Notes: generated by a model from the sequence alone, not told the origin. Counted from the first letter of the stretch, positions 6,930-16,218 are shown. The stretch is 64,000 nt of DNA from Massilioclostridium coli (GCF_900095865.1 NZ_FMIZ01000005.1:186001-250000), one strand, 5' to 3'. Made by a program: numbers and translations.

Positions 6930-8330
6930 TTAAGAACGAACTTTTTTCAAGATCATCTTTACAAAATCTTTGATGATACCACGTAATACAATGATACAAT
7001 AAACCGCAACTACTACGGCAAAAATAACATTCATTAAAATAGAACCTTTAAAGAAAACCAACGAAGCAAGGGCAAACATCAATCCATAGTGGACTAAATA
7101 ACCCATCTGATAGTTTAACTTTACAACATCCCGCAGGTTGATTGTACGCATAATCACAACCGCTAAAAAGCAGAGGATAGTGGCCAAAGGTGCGGCTTGG
7201 AACCCAATAATCGGAATCGTCCCAAACATCACGACTACAGTAATAATAGCACCTACTACAGTGGATGTAAGTTGAGATTTCATCCGTTGTTCCGCACACA
7301 TCACAGAACCCAGGAAGTTGGCAAGAGAATCCATAAACGCTCCCAAATATGCTAACGGGATAATCGCCAACCCCGCCTGGGAACCATTTCGAACAAAGAT
7401 GGGAAATACAATCCTAGTAACTGGTACCAGGAAAAGCAAACCACAGGATACAAATAGCAAAAAGTTTTTCAACATCAAGTTATATTTTTTTGCTCTGTCC
7501 GCATCATGGCTCATAGAGAAGGTCATTTCCTGCCAAGCAAGATTGAACACCATTACCACCAATTGTATAATAGATGTAAATTTATTCGCCCAGTAAAATA
7601 CACCAGTTGCTGCCAATCCCATCATAATCGTAATAATCTGAGTATTGGCACGGTTGGTAATCCAATATGCGCCCTGGTTCAAACTATAGGGGAAACAATA
7701 TCTTGCCATTGTTTTTACGACAGACCAATCCAAATCGCGCAAACGGACTTTTTTCAAGGTGCGCGCAAAGAACTCCATAAATAAAGCTGGAACAAAATAG
7801 GAAAGTGCCGCTGCCAAAATCAGTGCGGCAGAACCCCAATGGAATACTAACACTAAAATCAGGTTAGTAGAAAAGGAAACGATACTGCCTAAAATGCCGG
7901 AGCAAACATACAGTTTGTTGTACCCCAATCCACGCACCGTAAAGGCAACATTCTGATGCAGCATATAGGCAACACAAAAGAAATAAACAAAACCAGCTTC
8001 CCGTATTGGCGCAAAGAAATTGACTATAATAAAGCCAACTGTAAATATTACAAGTGAGATAATCTCAATAGTATAACCAGCGGTAATGACTTTACGCTTC
8101 ATCCTCCGGCTGTCATAATCCTTATCCAACAAATATCGGAGGATGCCGGACCAAGCGGAGATAAACAGCATAATAACAACAATATTGACCAATGCCTCTA
8201 CTGTTGCAAAATAGCCAGAATCTTCATTGCTTACATGTTGGGTGATAAAAGGCATCACCAAAAACGACATCAATCGGCTTGCTGTATTTCCAATAAAATA
8301 CAATCCAAAGGTCTTTAAAAATCTACCCAT
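6930..8330 (-). CDS. Oligosaccharide flippase-family (Wzx/MATE-like) membrane protein, 466 aa
   Basis: The ATG start is preceded by GAGG with 7 bases spacing. About 12-14 hydrophobic segments span the protein. The N-terminus MGRFLKTFGLYFIGNTASRL, followed by MPFITQHVSNEDSGYFATVE, is typical of polysaccharide biosynthesis (PST/Wzx) transporters. Those flip undecaprenyl-linked oligosaccharides across the cytoplasmic membrane. It is the first gene of a two-gene minus-strand operon, followed by a priming phosphoglycosyltransferase; the pair would prime and export a surface glycan. A sigma-A-like promoter is visible 60-90 bases upstream. The length agrees with the family. The substrate is unknown, and a lipid II-like cargo cannot be excluded from sequence alone. 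Confidence 0.85.
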   Translation of the reverse strand: MGRFLKTFGLYFIGNTASRLMSFLVMPFITQHVSNEDSGYFATVEALVNIVVIMLFISAWSGILRYLLDKDYDSRRMKRKVITAGYTIEIISLVIFTVGFIIVNFFAPIREAGFVYFFCVAYMLHQNVAFTVRGLGYNKLYVCSGILGSIVSFSTNLILVLVFHWGSAALILAAALSYFVPALFMEFFARTLKKVRLRDLDWSVVKTMARYCFPYSLNQGAYWITNRANTQIITIMMGLAATGVFYWANKFTSIIQLVVMVFNLAWQEMTFSMSHDADRAKKYNLMLKNFLLFVSCGLLFLVPVTRIVFPIFVRNGSQAGLAIIPLAYLGAFMDSLANFLGSVMCAEQRMKSQLTSTVVGAIITVVVMFGTIPIIGFQAAPLATILCFLAVVIMRTINLRDVVKLNYQMGYLVHYGLMFALASLVFFKGSILMNVIFAVVVAVYCIIVLRGIIKDFVKMILKKVRS

Positions 8331-8390
8331 GTAATAACCTCAATCAAATCTTATAGTTTTAACGTTCTCGACATGATATTACATCTTATC

Positions 8391-8419
8391 ATTATAGCAA
8401 ACTATTCCAAAAAAGTCTA
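8391..8419 (-). promoter_or_regulatory. Promoter of the flippase operon
   Basis: On the minus strand TAGACT (8419-8414) and a consensus TATAAT (8396-8391) are 17 bases apart, about 60 bases before the flippase start. Confidence 0.7.
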
Positions 8420-8531
8420 TGGTATCCTGGTTTGTTCAACTTGTTTCTTTATTTTTCGGAAATGTCCCGAAAAAAACAATAGAAAAGCATTTCAATTTAG
8501 ACAAATCTATGTATCTATCTTACAACAAATA

Positions 8532-8540
8532 TGGTATAAT
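8532..8540 (+). promoter_or_regulatory. Extended -10 promoter for the YfhO-like gene
   Basis: TGGTATAAT is an extended -10 (TG, one base, TATAAT). The -35 region is weak. It would give a leader of about 175 bases before the ATG at 8723. The rest of the 8331-8722 spacer shows nothing else I can name; the open frame at 8373-8654 lacks a ribosome binding site. Confidence 0.5.
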
Positions 8541-8722
8541 AATTTGGTAATTACAGGATTTTCACTGGAAAGCATCGGTAAGGTTTTTTATTTTTATAGC
8601 AACACAAATAGAAAAAACGGATTGTACACCAATCATAATAGAAGGATGTCATAAGATTGTGATAGAAAAATGATTAAAACAAGAATATCTATTTACTTTA
8701 TTTTTTAATTAGGAGGTTTTTC

Positions 8723-11248
8723 ATGCTAACAAAAGTCCAGCGGTGGTTTTCCCCCACCCGATCAGAGTCAAAAAACTGCATTAAAGTTTTTTTGCTGGCT
8801 GCTTTGATAACTACTATTATTTTTCTGCCTTTTATCATTTGTGACAAAGGATTATTTATCTTTTATGGGGATTATAATGTACAGCAGATTCCATTTTATC
8901 AATACGCCCATGACGCAATTCGCTCTGGAGAAGTAGGTTGGAGTTGGTACACCGACCTTGGCTCCAATTTTGTAGGTTCCTATGGGTTTTATTTACTGGG
9001 TAGCCCTTTCTTTTGGCTGACAATCCCCTTTCCATCCTCATGGGTCCCCTATTTAATGGCACCATTATTTATTTTAAAATTTTCTATTGCAGCTACTACA
9101 TCCTACGCGTTTATCCGGAGGTTTACCAAAACCCCGCATATGGCGATTATTGGTGCCATGATGTACGCGTTTTCCAGCTTTTCCATTTACAATATTTTCT
9201 TTAACCATTTTCATGAAGTCATTGCATTTTTCCCATTACTGTTAATCGGTTTGGAAGAACTGGTGATGAATAACAGAAAAGGCCTTTTTGCTATGGCTGT
9301 CGCATTGAATGTATTTACAAACTATTTCTTCTTTGCGGGGCAAGTTGCCTTTTTGGTTCTGTATTTCTTTTTGCGCTGTTTATGTTTAGATTTCCGCATA
9401 AACCTGAAAAAATTCGGCTTACTGGCAGCGGAATCCATTATTGGCGTTTTAATCGCCCTTGTCCTGTTTCTACCATGTATCTGTTCTTTGATGGGAAATC
9501 CCAGAACAGATAATATGTTAACTGGGTTTAACATGCTGTTTTATTATAATCCACAGCGCTATGGATTGATTTTACAAAGTATGTTCTTCCCTGCGGATAT
9601 GCCAGCTCGCGCCAACTTCTTTCCGGATTCCAACGCCAAATGGTGCTCAGTTGCGGCTTGGTTACCACTGTTCAGTATGGCGGGTGTCCTCACGTTTTTA
9701 AGGGAAAAAAGAAAACATTGGCTAAAAACATTGATTATTGTTTTAGTTATTATGTCATTGGTACCAATCCTGAACAGCGCTTTCTTTGCGTTTAACTCTT
9801 CCTATTATGCCCGCTGGTTCTACATGATGGTGCTAATGATGTCCCTTGCAACCGTCATTGTACTGGAAAATAAAAAAATGGATATTAGCTTTGGTATTAA
9901 AACGACATTTATTATTACCTGCCTATTTGCTGTCATTGGTATTATCCCTACTACAGAAGATGGAAAAACCACCTATTTTTCAGCGCCAGGATATCCAACT
10001 ATATTCTGGATTAATGTTTTGATCGCAATCCTCTGTATTGTCATCGCAGCGTTTATCCTACAAAAATACCGAAAATCCAAAACAAGACTTTACCGTTCTT
10101 CTTTGATAGCGCTTTGCGCCATTATTATAGTAAATGGAGTGGTACAGGTTTCCTGGGGAAAAATGCAGAATGTAGATTATGTTTACCGCAATGTAGTAGA
10201 CCGTGGATTGAACGCGGAATTTCAATTGGATGACAGTGAATTTTACCGGATTGATGTTTATGATGGAATGGATAACTGGCCTATGTATTGGAGGATGCCA
10301 ACTATACAGGCATTCCAAAGCGTTGTACCAGCATCCATTATGGAATTCTATCCAGCGGTTGGAGTAGACCGTGATGTTGCTTCCCGTCCAGAACCAAAGT
10401 ATTACGGGTTAAGGGAACTGCTCTCGGTAAAATATATTTTCGCAGAAAATAATGCCGACAACAAAAAAACCAACCTAGATTTACCTCCTAACTGCGTCCT
10501 CTATGACAACCAAAATGGTTTTGACATCTATGAAAATAAAAACTTTATCCCCATGGGATTCACTTACGATTCTTATATTACTCAAGAGCAGTTTGACGAT
10601 TCTTTTGAAGATACTCGTGACCGCCTATTGGTAAATTCAATCCTATTAGATGAAGAACAAATCCAAAAATACAGTGATTTATTGGAACACTATATTGGAG
10701 ATACCAATATTTCTGATGAGGAGCTCACAGATATCTGTGAGGACCGTCGACGGTATACCTGTGATACCTTTGAAATCAGTGGAAACGGTTTTGACGCCAC
10801 CATTACATTGAAGGAAGAAAATCTGGTATTTTTCTCCGTCCCTTATGATAAAGGATGGACAGCCACTGTAAATGGAGAACCCGTTGAGATTGAGAAAGTA
10901 AATGTTGGTTTTATGGCGGTAAAATGTGCCTCTGGGGAAAATACAATTGAGTTCCATTATTCTACCCCTGGACTAAAACTTGGATTTATCGGTACCATTG
11001 TTGGGGTAGCTTTATTCCTATTGTACCTGCTATTGTGTAAAAAACTAGAAAAACGCAATCCAAAAGAATTTGCTTATAATCCTAAAGGACATCTGGAAGA
11101 ACTGAAAAATGATTCTTTACAGCCAACCCGTACGGAAATTTACCAGGAATATGAGCTTAACCATCCAAATATCCTTATACGGCAGGTATCTTCATCTGAA
11201 AAAGATACGGGTCTGTCAGATCAAGATGATCCAATAGATAAAACCTAA
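8723..11248 (+). CDS. YfhO-family integral membrane protein (841 aa)
   Basis: The start ATG is preceded by AGGAGG with 7 bases spacing. The N-terminal 480 residues hold about a dozen membrane helices. The first outside loop contains GDYNVQQIPFYQYAHDAI and WSWYTDLGSNFVGSYGFY, both hallmarks of YfhO proteins. A large extracytoplasmic domain (about 500-760) ends with VPYDKGWTATVNGEPVEI and the family's typical final beta segment. One last helix and a long polar cytoplasmic tail of about 70 residues follow. Bacillus YfhO and its relatives are GT-C-like enzymes, implicated in adding sugars to lipoteichoic acid from a lipid-linked donor; that role is inferred here. The gene diverges from the flippase operon and stands alone, ended by a terminator. 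Confidence 0.85.
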   Translation: MLTKVQRWFSPTRSESKNCIKVFLLAALITTIIFLPFIICDKGLFIFYGDYNVQQIPFYQYAHDAIRSGEVGWSWYTDLGSNFVGSYGFYLLGSPFFWLTIPFPSSWVPYLMAPLFILKFSIAATTSYAFIRRFTKTPHMAIIGAMMYAFSSFSIYNIFFNHFHEVIAFFPLLLIGLEELVMNNRKGLFAMAVALNVFTNYFFFAGQVAFLVLYFFLRCLCLDFRINLKKFGLLAAESIIGVLIALVLFLPCICSLMGNPRTDNMLTGFNMLFYYNPQRYGLILQSMFFPADMPARANFFPDSNAKWCSVAAWLPLFSMAGVLTFLREKRKHWLKTLIIVLVIMSLVPILNSAFFAFNSSYYARWFYMMVLMMSLATVIVLENKKMDISFGIKTTFIITCLFAVIGIIPTTEDGKTTYFSAPGYPTIFWINVLIAILCIVIAAFILQKYRKSKTRLYRSSLIALCAIIIVNGVVQVSWGKMQNVDYVYRNVVDRGLNAEFQLDDSEFYRIDVYDGMDNWPMYWRMPTIQAFQSVVPASIMEFYPAVGVDRDVASRPEPKYYGLRELLSVKYIFAENNADNKKTNLDLPPNCVLYDNQNGFDIYENKNFIPMGFTYDSYITQEQFDDSFEDTRDRLLVNSILLDEEQIQKYSDLLEHYIGDTNISDEELTDICEDRRRYTCDTFEISGNGFDATITLKEENLVFFSVPYDKGWTATVNGEPVEIEKVNVGFMAVKCASGENTIEFHYSTPGLKLGFIGTIVGVALFLLYLLLCKKLEKRNPKEFAYNPKGHLEELKNDSLQPTRTEIYQEYELNHPNILIRQVSSSEKDTGLSDQDDPIDKT

Positions 11249-11274
11249 ACACTTATAGAAGGTTTGACAGTATC

Positions 11275-11314
11275 AAAAATCCCACCTTGTATTTACGATA
11301 AAGTGGGATTTTTA
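11275..11314 (+). terminator. Intrinsic terminator after the YfhO-like gene
   Basis: AAAATCCCACCTT and AAAGTGGGATTTTT form the stem around an 11-base loop and end in a T-run, 27 bases after the stop codon. Confidence 0.85.
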
Positions 11315-11374
11315 TATAGATAAATTTGTCCAATGATACCTATTATGATAAATACAGAAACGGAGTGAAATAAA

Positions 11375-12169
11375 ATGAAAAAATCCACTGTAAAACACAT
11401 CAACTTTTACAGCAAAATACTCAATAAAACAATGGGTATAAATGTATACTTACCAAAAGAATACGATAACATGCATCCCTTGCCAGTATTATATTTCCTA
11501 CACGGAAGAAGCGGTGATGAAACAATTCTAACTGAATTGAAAATCGATGAAATAGCAGATAAACTAATTGAACAAAATAAAATATCCCCTCTGATTATAG
11601 TTTGCCCTAGAATTGAAAATAGCAGAGGAATCAATTCGTCCCCTACTTGTAAAGAAATTTTAAGTCCAGGAGATAGTGGGATTATGATTAATGTTGGACG
11701 GTATGAAGATTATTTTATTAAAGAGGTAATCCCATTTATCGACCAGACATTCTATACTATTCCAACGAAAAATGGAAGGTATCTTGGTGGCATCTCCGCA
11801 GGCGGATATGCAGCATTGCACAATTCATTCCGCCACCAAGAATTGTTCAGTAAAGTTGGCGGCCATATGCCAGCAATCGAATTAACATTGGAACCAGAAG
11901 ATATACCATATTTTCAGGATAGAGCAATGTGGGAAAAATATGACCCTATCACAATCGCTAAAAATAACATGATTACAAAAGAGCTGAAAGTATATCTTGA
12001 TGCTGGCAATCATGATGAAGGCCGTTTTTATGAAGGATGTAAATATCTACATAAAATATTAAAAGAAAAAGGTATCGAATCACAAAACCATGTATATGAA
12101 GGACATCACAACATAGAATATATACAATCTAATTTGGAAAAATATTTAATATTTTACACTAATCACTGA
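11375..12169 (+). CDS. Alpha/beta-hydrolase esterase (esterase D/FrmB-like), 264 aa
   Basis: The ATG has a purine-rich GGAGTG upstream. The protein is cytoplasmic with no signal peptide. The N-terminal part has the oxyanion segment VLYFLHGRSGDE. The nucleophile elbow GGISAGGYA places the catalytic serine at residue 141. The acid is likely Asp in KVYLDAGNHDEGR and the base His in YEGHHNIEY near the C-terminus. This order (HG, GxSxGG, D, H) fits the putative esterase family (PF00756), which includes S-formylglutathione hydrolase, antigen 85-like acyltransferases and sugar-ester deacetylases. The natural substrate cannot be read off. It stands alone between two terminators. Its AT-rich codon use differs somewhat from the housekeeping genes around it, which could mean later arrival. 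Confidence 0.85.
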   Translation: MKKSTVKHINFYSKILNKTMGINVYLPKEYDNMHPLPVLYFLHGRSGDETILTELKIDEIADKLIEQNKISPLIIVCPRIENSRGINSSPTCKEILSPGDSGIMINVGRYEDYFIKEVIPFIDQTFYTIPTKNGRYLGGISAGGYAALHNSFRHQELFSKVGGHMPAIELTLEPEDIPYFQDRAMWEKYDPITIAKNNMITKELKVYLDAGNHDEGRFYEGCKYLHKILKEKGIESQNHVYEGHHNIEYIQSNLEKYLIFYTNH

Positions 12170-12371
12170 GAATATAGATTATTGCGAATGAACTTTAGAA
12201 ATTTTTCAACTTATCTTTTGGTTTAAAGCTATAGAGATACTATTTTCAAACCGCAAAATTTATATAAATCAGTTCTACGTACATATTGAATTTTAAATTC
12301 AATAAAAGTATTTTTAAATAATTACATTTAGTATATTAAAGAGGTGTTATAAAATTTTTCCATTAATAAAG

Positions 12372-12397
12372 AATAGCGTCTTTTCGCTATTTTATTT
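12372..12397 (+). terminator. Short hairpin with T-run in the spacer after the esterase gene
   Basis: AATAGCG and CGCTATT pair over a 6-base loop, followed by TTATTTG. It lies about 200 bases beyond the esterase stop. The remaining 12170-12528 spacer is AT-rich and holds no other clear element. Confidence 0.5.
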
Positions 12398-12528
12398 GTT
12401 TGGAAAATCATAACGCTTGTATTTCAATTGGTTGCGCATATAGTAATGTTGGGCGAAATGCCCGGCCTCCTTTTTTCGTTTGAAATTGCGGCAATCAATT
12501 TTGCCAATCTACAAACAAAGGAGCATTC

Positions 12529-13752
12529 ATGAGAAAAATCATTCGTTTTTTTGCAGGTATGACAGCGATAATGGTTTTTTCGGTACTAGGATTAACTGGT
12601 TATTATCAGGCAACCATACCGGACCATTACTATGTACACCAAGGAGAACAGCTCACGATTAATTCTTTGGTCTCTTCGTCCCAGCCTCAGCAAATCATTA
12701 GCACGGTGTCTTCCAACCAATCTTCTGGTAAATCCGTTCAATTAGATCTGTTTGGAATTATCCCCATTAAGCAGACGATGGTCTCAGAGGTAAACCAAAC
12801 AGAGGTAATTCCAGGCGGTACTCCGTTTGGGATTAAATTGTTAACCCAAGGGGTAATGGTTGTAGGGCTAAACGCAATTGACAGTGAAGATGGATTGAAA
12901 AATCCAGCAAAAGACGCAGGTTTAAAAATTGGGGATGTCATTACAGCGGTAAACGGCCAACCAGTTTCTTCCAATAAAGAAATTTCGGCTCTGGTACAAC
13001 AAAGTAATGGTGCTGCAATTACAGTAACTTATACTAGAGGTTCAGAATCCCAGACGATTTCGATCCAGCCAGTGATTTCCCGGGTGGATAAACATCCAAA
13101 AGCTGGAATATGGGTACGGGATAGCTCGGCCGGCATAGGCACAGTAACTTTTTATGACCCTAATACCCAATTATTTGGCGGATTAGGACATCCGGTCTGC
13201 GATGTGGATACTGGTATGACATTGCCGATTTCCTATGGCGAAATGGTTTCCGCCACAATAAATGGAATCAACAAAGGGACAATTGGGACACCTGGTGAAT
13301 TAATTGGTGCATTTACCACCAATTCTCCAATTGGGTCCGTTCTGTTAAATACAGATTGCGGTGTATTTGGAGAAATGTATGAACAGCCACAGGGAGAATC
13401 AGTCCCGTTGGCGTTAAAGCAGGAAGTGCACACAGGGAAAGCGACTATTTTATCTACCTTGGATGGAACAACACCACAGGAATATGAAATTGAAATTGAA
13501 GAACTAAATTTAAACGAAAAGTCAGTAACCAGGAATATGGTAATTCGGGTAACTGACAAAACGCTATTGGAAAAAGCTGGAGGAATTGTTCAAGGTATGA
13601 GTGGAAGCCCTATTTTACAAGATGGTAAATTAGTGGGCGCAGTGACCCATGTTTTTGTCAATGATCCAACCAAAGGATATGGTATCTTTGCCGAAAATAT
13701 GATGTCTACTGCACTTAGTCTGGAACAGGACCAAGAAAAGAAGGCTTCTTAG
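12529..13752 (+). CDS. spoIVB: SpoIVB serine peptidase (S55), sporulation signalling protease
   Basis: The ATG follows AAAGGAG with about 7 bases spacing. Residues 7-27 form a signal anchor. A PDZ domain occupies about 95-185 (GLKIGDVITAVNGQPVSSN is its binding-groove region). The S55 peptidase domain follows: GLGHPVCDVDTG carries the catalytic histidine (residue 221) and GMSGSPILQ the catalytic serine near 358. An aspartate in the late VTDKT segment may complete the triad. SpoIVB is secreted from the forespore into the space between membranes. There it cleaves SpoIVFA, releasing the SpoIVFB protease to activate sigma-K. The bofA homologue at 2.9 kb belongs to the same checkpoint. The length (407) matches the family (about 425). 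In many genomes spo0A follows spoIVB; here a terminator comes next. Confidence 0.93.
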   Translation: MRKIIRFFAGMTAIMVFSVLGLTGYYQATIPDHYYVHQGEQLTINSLVSSSQPQQIISTVSSNQSSGKSVQLDLFGIIPIKQTMVSEVNQTEVIPGGTPFGIKLLTQGVMVVGLNAIDSEDGLKNPAKDAGLKIGDVITAVNGQPVSSNKEISALVQQSNGAAITVTYTRGSESQTISIQPVISRVDKHPKAGIWVRDSSAGIGTVTFYDPNTQLFGGLGHPVCDVDTGMTLPISYGEMVSATINGINKGTIGTPGELIGAFTTNSPIGSVLLNTDCGVFGEMYEQPQGESVPLALKQEVHTGKATILSTLDGTTPQEYEIEIEELNLNEKSVTRNMVIRVTDKTLLEKAGGIVQGMSGSPILQDGKLVGAVTHVFVNDPTKGYGIFAENMMSTALSLEQDQEKKAS

Positions 13753-13758
13753 CGAAAA

Positions 13759-13787
13759 ACGGGCTAACAATTTGTTAGCCCGTTTTT
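13759..13787 (+). terminator. Intrinsic terminator of spoIVB
   Basis: ACGGGCTAACAA and TTGTTAGCCCGT pair perfectly and are followed by a run of T residues, only 7 bases after the stop codon. Confidence 0.9.
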
Positions 13788-13982
13788 TATGATTACTTTG
13801 AAAATCAGAAATGAATAAAGGAAATTTGTGAGTTCCTAGAGAAACCGAATTTTTATCACAGAAAGATATCGGAAAGAGCTAAAATTTATGGAAGGTAGAG
13901 ATCATATCAGCAATTATGATAGATCAAGCTTTTTTTGGAAGATGGAGTAAGAACAAACCTCTTATTATAGTTTGATATAGGA

Positions 13983-14534
13983 TTAAGCAACAGAGGATAA
14001 AAATAAAGATTGGGAAGTTGTATCCTCTATGGGTTCAAACGTACATTGTAAATCCATTGCCTTTAATTCTAAGGAAACAGGCAATCCTGTTTTTTGTTCT
14101 ACCACCAATTTGTATTCTCCATTTTCTGTATTGCCTTGGATGACATATTGTTCCCCTTTTTCTTTTATGGTAGTATCGGCTCCTAACAAGGCATGGTTTA
14201 CCGCCTGTATCATTCCACTGGAAACAGAATTTAATAAGGTACTATCTTTTGTTACATCAACAGATAACCCTAAATAAGAAACCGTTACTTTATCACCATC
14301 ATAGATAAATTCCATTCCATCCACCGACTCTGGAGAGGTTAACATAATATGATAGGTTCCGCCAGTTTTTGATAGAATACCTTCCGTCTCCCAATCCTGA
14401 TAGGACATCGTTGTTTTTAATGAAAAATCTGTTTTTAATGGGGTTGTTACCTGGTTTACCGTACGGCCAATACAACCAACTAAAAATACTACAATTATAC
14501 CAATCAATCCGACGACAGCCCATCTCTTTACCAT
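13983..14534 (-). CDS. Putative lipoprotein of unknown function (183 aa)
   Basis: The likely start is the ATG at 14534, with GAGGTGG 5 bases upstream; a GTG 9 bases earlier overlaps that site. The N-terminus is a lipoprotein signal: MVKRW, a hydrophobic stretch, then the lipobox FLVGC, giving a lipidated cysteine at about residue 21. The mature part is small and beta-rich, with alternating segments such as GTYHIMLTSPESVDG, YDGDKVTVSYLGL and YKLVVEQKTGLPVSLEL. This pattern recalls LolA/LppX-like half-barrels found in small Clostridia lipoproteins, including some linked to sporulation. I assign no function. It is on the minus strand downstream of a small HTH regulator, with 87 bases between them, and may be expressed with it. 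Confidence 0.65.
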   Translation of the reverse strand: MVKRWAVVGLIGIIVVFLVGCIGRTVNQVTTPLKTDFSLKTTMSYQDWETEGILSKTGGTYHIMLTSPESVDGMEFIYDGDKVTVSYLGLSVDVTKDSTLLNSVSSGMIQAVNHALLGADTTIKEKGEQYVIQGNTENGEYKLVVEQKTGLPVSLELKAMDLQCTFEPIEDTTSQSLFLSSVA

Positions 14535-14621
14535 TGTTACCACCTCATGGTGTATCCTATGCGTAACAAATGTGGTTTAGCACTGAAGTATGTGAATAAT
14601 TATTGAAATGATATCCAATTA

Positions 14622-14849
14622 TTATAGCGTTTTGCTCCTGGGATAGGGTTTTTGTTCATCTGTTAAGCCCAGTAAATAGTCTGTACTAGTTTGGTAATAA
14701 AGGGCTAATTTCATTAATAATTCAGCAGGGATATTTAAATTTCCCAATTCATAATCAGAATAGGTGGTTTGATGTACCTGCAAATATTCCGCAACTACTT
14801 TTTGGGAAAGGTCGTGGTCTTCCCTTAAATTTCGTATCCGTACAAACAT
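14622..14849 (-). CDS. Small XRE-family helix-turn-helix regulator (75 aa)
   Basis: The ATG is preceded by GAGGTGATATC, an acceptable ribosome binding site. Residues 3-60 are a complete HTH_3 domain: IRNLREDHDLSQKVVAEYL, then the recognition helix in QTTYSDYELGNLNIP, then a closing helix LLMKLALYYQTSTDYLLGLT. The last sequence is the conserved end of Xre/SinR-type domains. There is no effector domain beyond a 10-residue tail, so it probably binds DNA as a simple dimer. It is transcribed toward the lipoprotein gene and diverges from a small unknown gene at 14943. Control of either neighbour is possible but not shown. Confidence 0.85.
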   Translation of the reverse strand: MFVRIRNLREDHDLSQKVVAEYLQVHQTTYSDYELGNLNIPAELLMKLALYYQTSTDYLLGLTDEQKPYPRSKTL

Positions 14850-14942
14850 GATATCACCTCATATACAAGTATGTAATAGAGTATCGGAAGAGGTTGACTT
14901 TTAAGGGCATAACCCTTAAAACGAATTAATAGAGGCGATAGA

Positions 14943-15155
14943 ATGAAGCTTTACATTGATATTTTAAAAGGAATTTTAGAGAAAGAGGACATTAAAGTGA
15001 TATTCCCAAACTTAAATGGTATCAATATCAAGGATATTTGTGAAATGCAGTGCTACAAAACTTTAGCTGAAATAAAATCGGTGATTGAAGATGATACTTT
15101 AGAGGATAGGGAATGTTTTTGGAAGATTGAAAAAATCATTTCTATTTTTGAATAA
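14943..15155 (+). CDS. Small conserved-looking protein of unknown function (70 aa)
   Basis: The ATG has an AGAGGCG site about 5 bases upstream. The product begins MKLYIDILKGILEKED, has a short middle part ending KDICEMQCYKTL, and closes with a second helix around IKSVIEDDTLEDRECFWKIE. It is small, acidic and soluble, with two cysteines, and has no signal peptide or membrane segment. The spacing, ribosome site and balanced amino-acid use suggest a real gene, and a short hairpin terminator follows at once. I do not recognise the family. It diverges from the HTH regulator gene, with about 90 bases between the two starts, so that regulator may act on it. Confidence 0.6.
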   Translation: MKLYIDILKGILEKEDIKVIFPNLNGINIKDICEMQCYKTLAEIKSVIEDDTLEDRECFWKIEKIISIFE

Positions 15156-15166
15156 TTAGGTAGTGA

Positions 15167-15189
15167 TGGCGGAACTCGCCACGATTTTT
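15167..15189 (+). terminator. Short terminator-like hairpin
   Basis: TGGCG and CGCCA pair over a 5-base loop and are followed by CGATTTTTA, starting 12 bases after the preceding stop codon. Confidence 0.5.
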
Positions 15190-15281
15190 AAATAAGCAGA
15201 TTGTTTTGCTATTGCAAACAAAATCAAATCATTATATACTGGAAGAAAAGGATTTTATCAAAGATTAAGGGGTTTTGGGCA

Positions 15282-16124
15282 ATGGTAGAAGGAAGTTATC
15301 AAATGCCAAACACAGATTGGCAGGAATTTTTGCATTTGATGTATGATTATGAAAATGGTGTAGAATCAGCGCAAAGGGAAATCCAAAAAATGCTGGAAAT
15401 TGGGCCAGAAGAAGCTGTTTTTGAAAAAATAAATCTGGCGAGGGAACAAATTTATCGGAATGACGCTATGAGAGGGGTTCCTGTAGCGATGTACCGGTAC
15501 GCACTGGCAATACAGTTTACCCGGCCACAAGAAGCATTTCAGCTATTAGTGCAGTTAGCAAACCAAGGGGATACAGAAGCGATGAAAAGCATCGCATTAG
15601 GATATACGGAATATGGAGGTTTTGGGGAAAATCCAGAGCAGGAGCTACAATGGTATTTAAGGGCTGCTAACGCTGGGGATGCAGAAGCACAAGCATCTGC
15701 TGGTTTATGGTATGCTTGCCAGGGAAATAATGACCAGGAATATAGATGGTACAAAGCATCTGCTGAACAAAAATATCCAAAAGGGCTTATTGGCCTTGCC
15801 AACTGGTACTCGAAAAACTGGGTACATTGTGAAGGAGTTTTAAAAGAAGAATATAAACAAAAGGCAATCGCTTTATACTGGGAAGCTTTGAACCATGTAA
15901 CTCGAATCAACGAAGCGGAAGATATTTATTTTTCTTTAGGGCTTTGTTATGAAAGCCTACCACAGTACCGGAATGCCTTTGAATGCTTTTACAAATCCTT
16001 TTTATTAGGCAATGATTATGCGGCTGTTACTTATTTAAAATTGCAACTGAAATGCAATACCGTAATTCCACTCCAGCAATTAAAAGATTGGAAAATAGAA
16101 TTGGGGGATAATTGTAGGCGCTAA
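15282..16124 (+). CDS. Sel1-like (TPR-type) repeat protein, 280 aa
   Basis: I choose the ATG at 15282, with AAGGGG upstream; an in-frame ATG at 15201 gives 27 extra residues but lacks a site and reads through low-complexity sequence. From about residue 70 the protein is a chain of paired helices of the Sel1 type. Examples are GVPVAMYRYALAI, GDTEAMKSIALGYTEY, GDAEAQASAGLWYACQGN and KYPKGLIGLANWYSKN, with the usual A-x-x-x-LG-x-x-Y spacing. Such solenoids serve as protein-protein interaction scaffolds. There is no signal peptide, so it is probably cytoplasmic. The N-terminal 60 residues (DWQEFLHLMYDYENGVESAQ) are helical without a known domain. No partner is suggested by its neighbours. Confidence 0.75.
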   Translation: MVEGSYQMPNTDWQEFLHLMYDYENGVESAQREIQKMLEIGPEEAVFEKINLAREQIYRNDAMRGVPVAMYRYALAIQFTRPQEAFQLLVQLANQGDTEAMKSIALGYTEYGGFGENPEQELQWYLRAANAGDAEAQASAGLWYACQGNNDQEYRWYKASAEQKYPKGLIGLANWYSKNWVHCEGVLKEEYKQKAIALYWEALNHVTRINEAEDIYFSLGLCYESLPQYRNAFECFYKSFLLGNDYAAVTYLKLQLKCNTVIPLQQLKDWKIELGDNCRR

Positions 16125-16189
16125 TTTGGGTCTGCAAAAATACATTGGTCGATTCATTGCATTTTGTCGAAATTGCCAGGGGAAAATGA

Positions 16190-16218
16190 TTGCATCCTCA
16201 TAAAACTTGTGTTATAAT
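16190..16218 (+). promoter_or_regulatory. Sigma-A promoter of ilvE
   Basis: TTGCAT (16190-16195) and a consensus TATAAT (16213-16218) are exactly 17 bases apart, about 70 bases before the ilvE start. No T-box specifier structure is seen in the leader. Confidence 0.85.

Noticed and set aside
8373-8654. 93-codon plus-strand frame in the flippase/YfhO spacer
   Set aside because: It overlaps promoters on both strands, lacks a ribosome site and has low-complexity composition.
12405-12460. Sigma-G/F-type promoter upstream of spoIVB
   Set aside because: A CATATAGTA resembles a sigma-G -10, but the -35 match and spacing are poor, so it is not supportable by eye.
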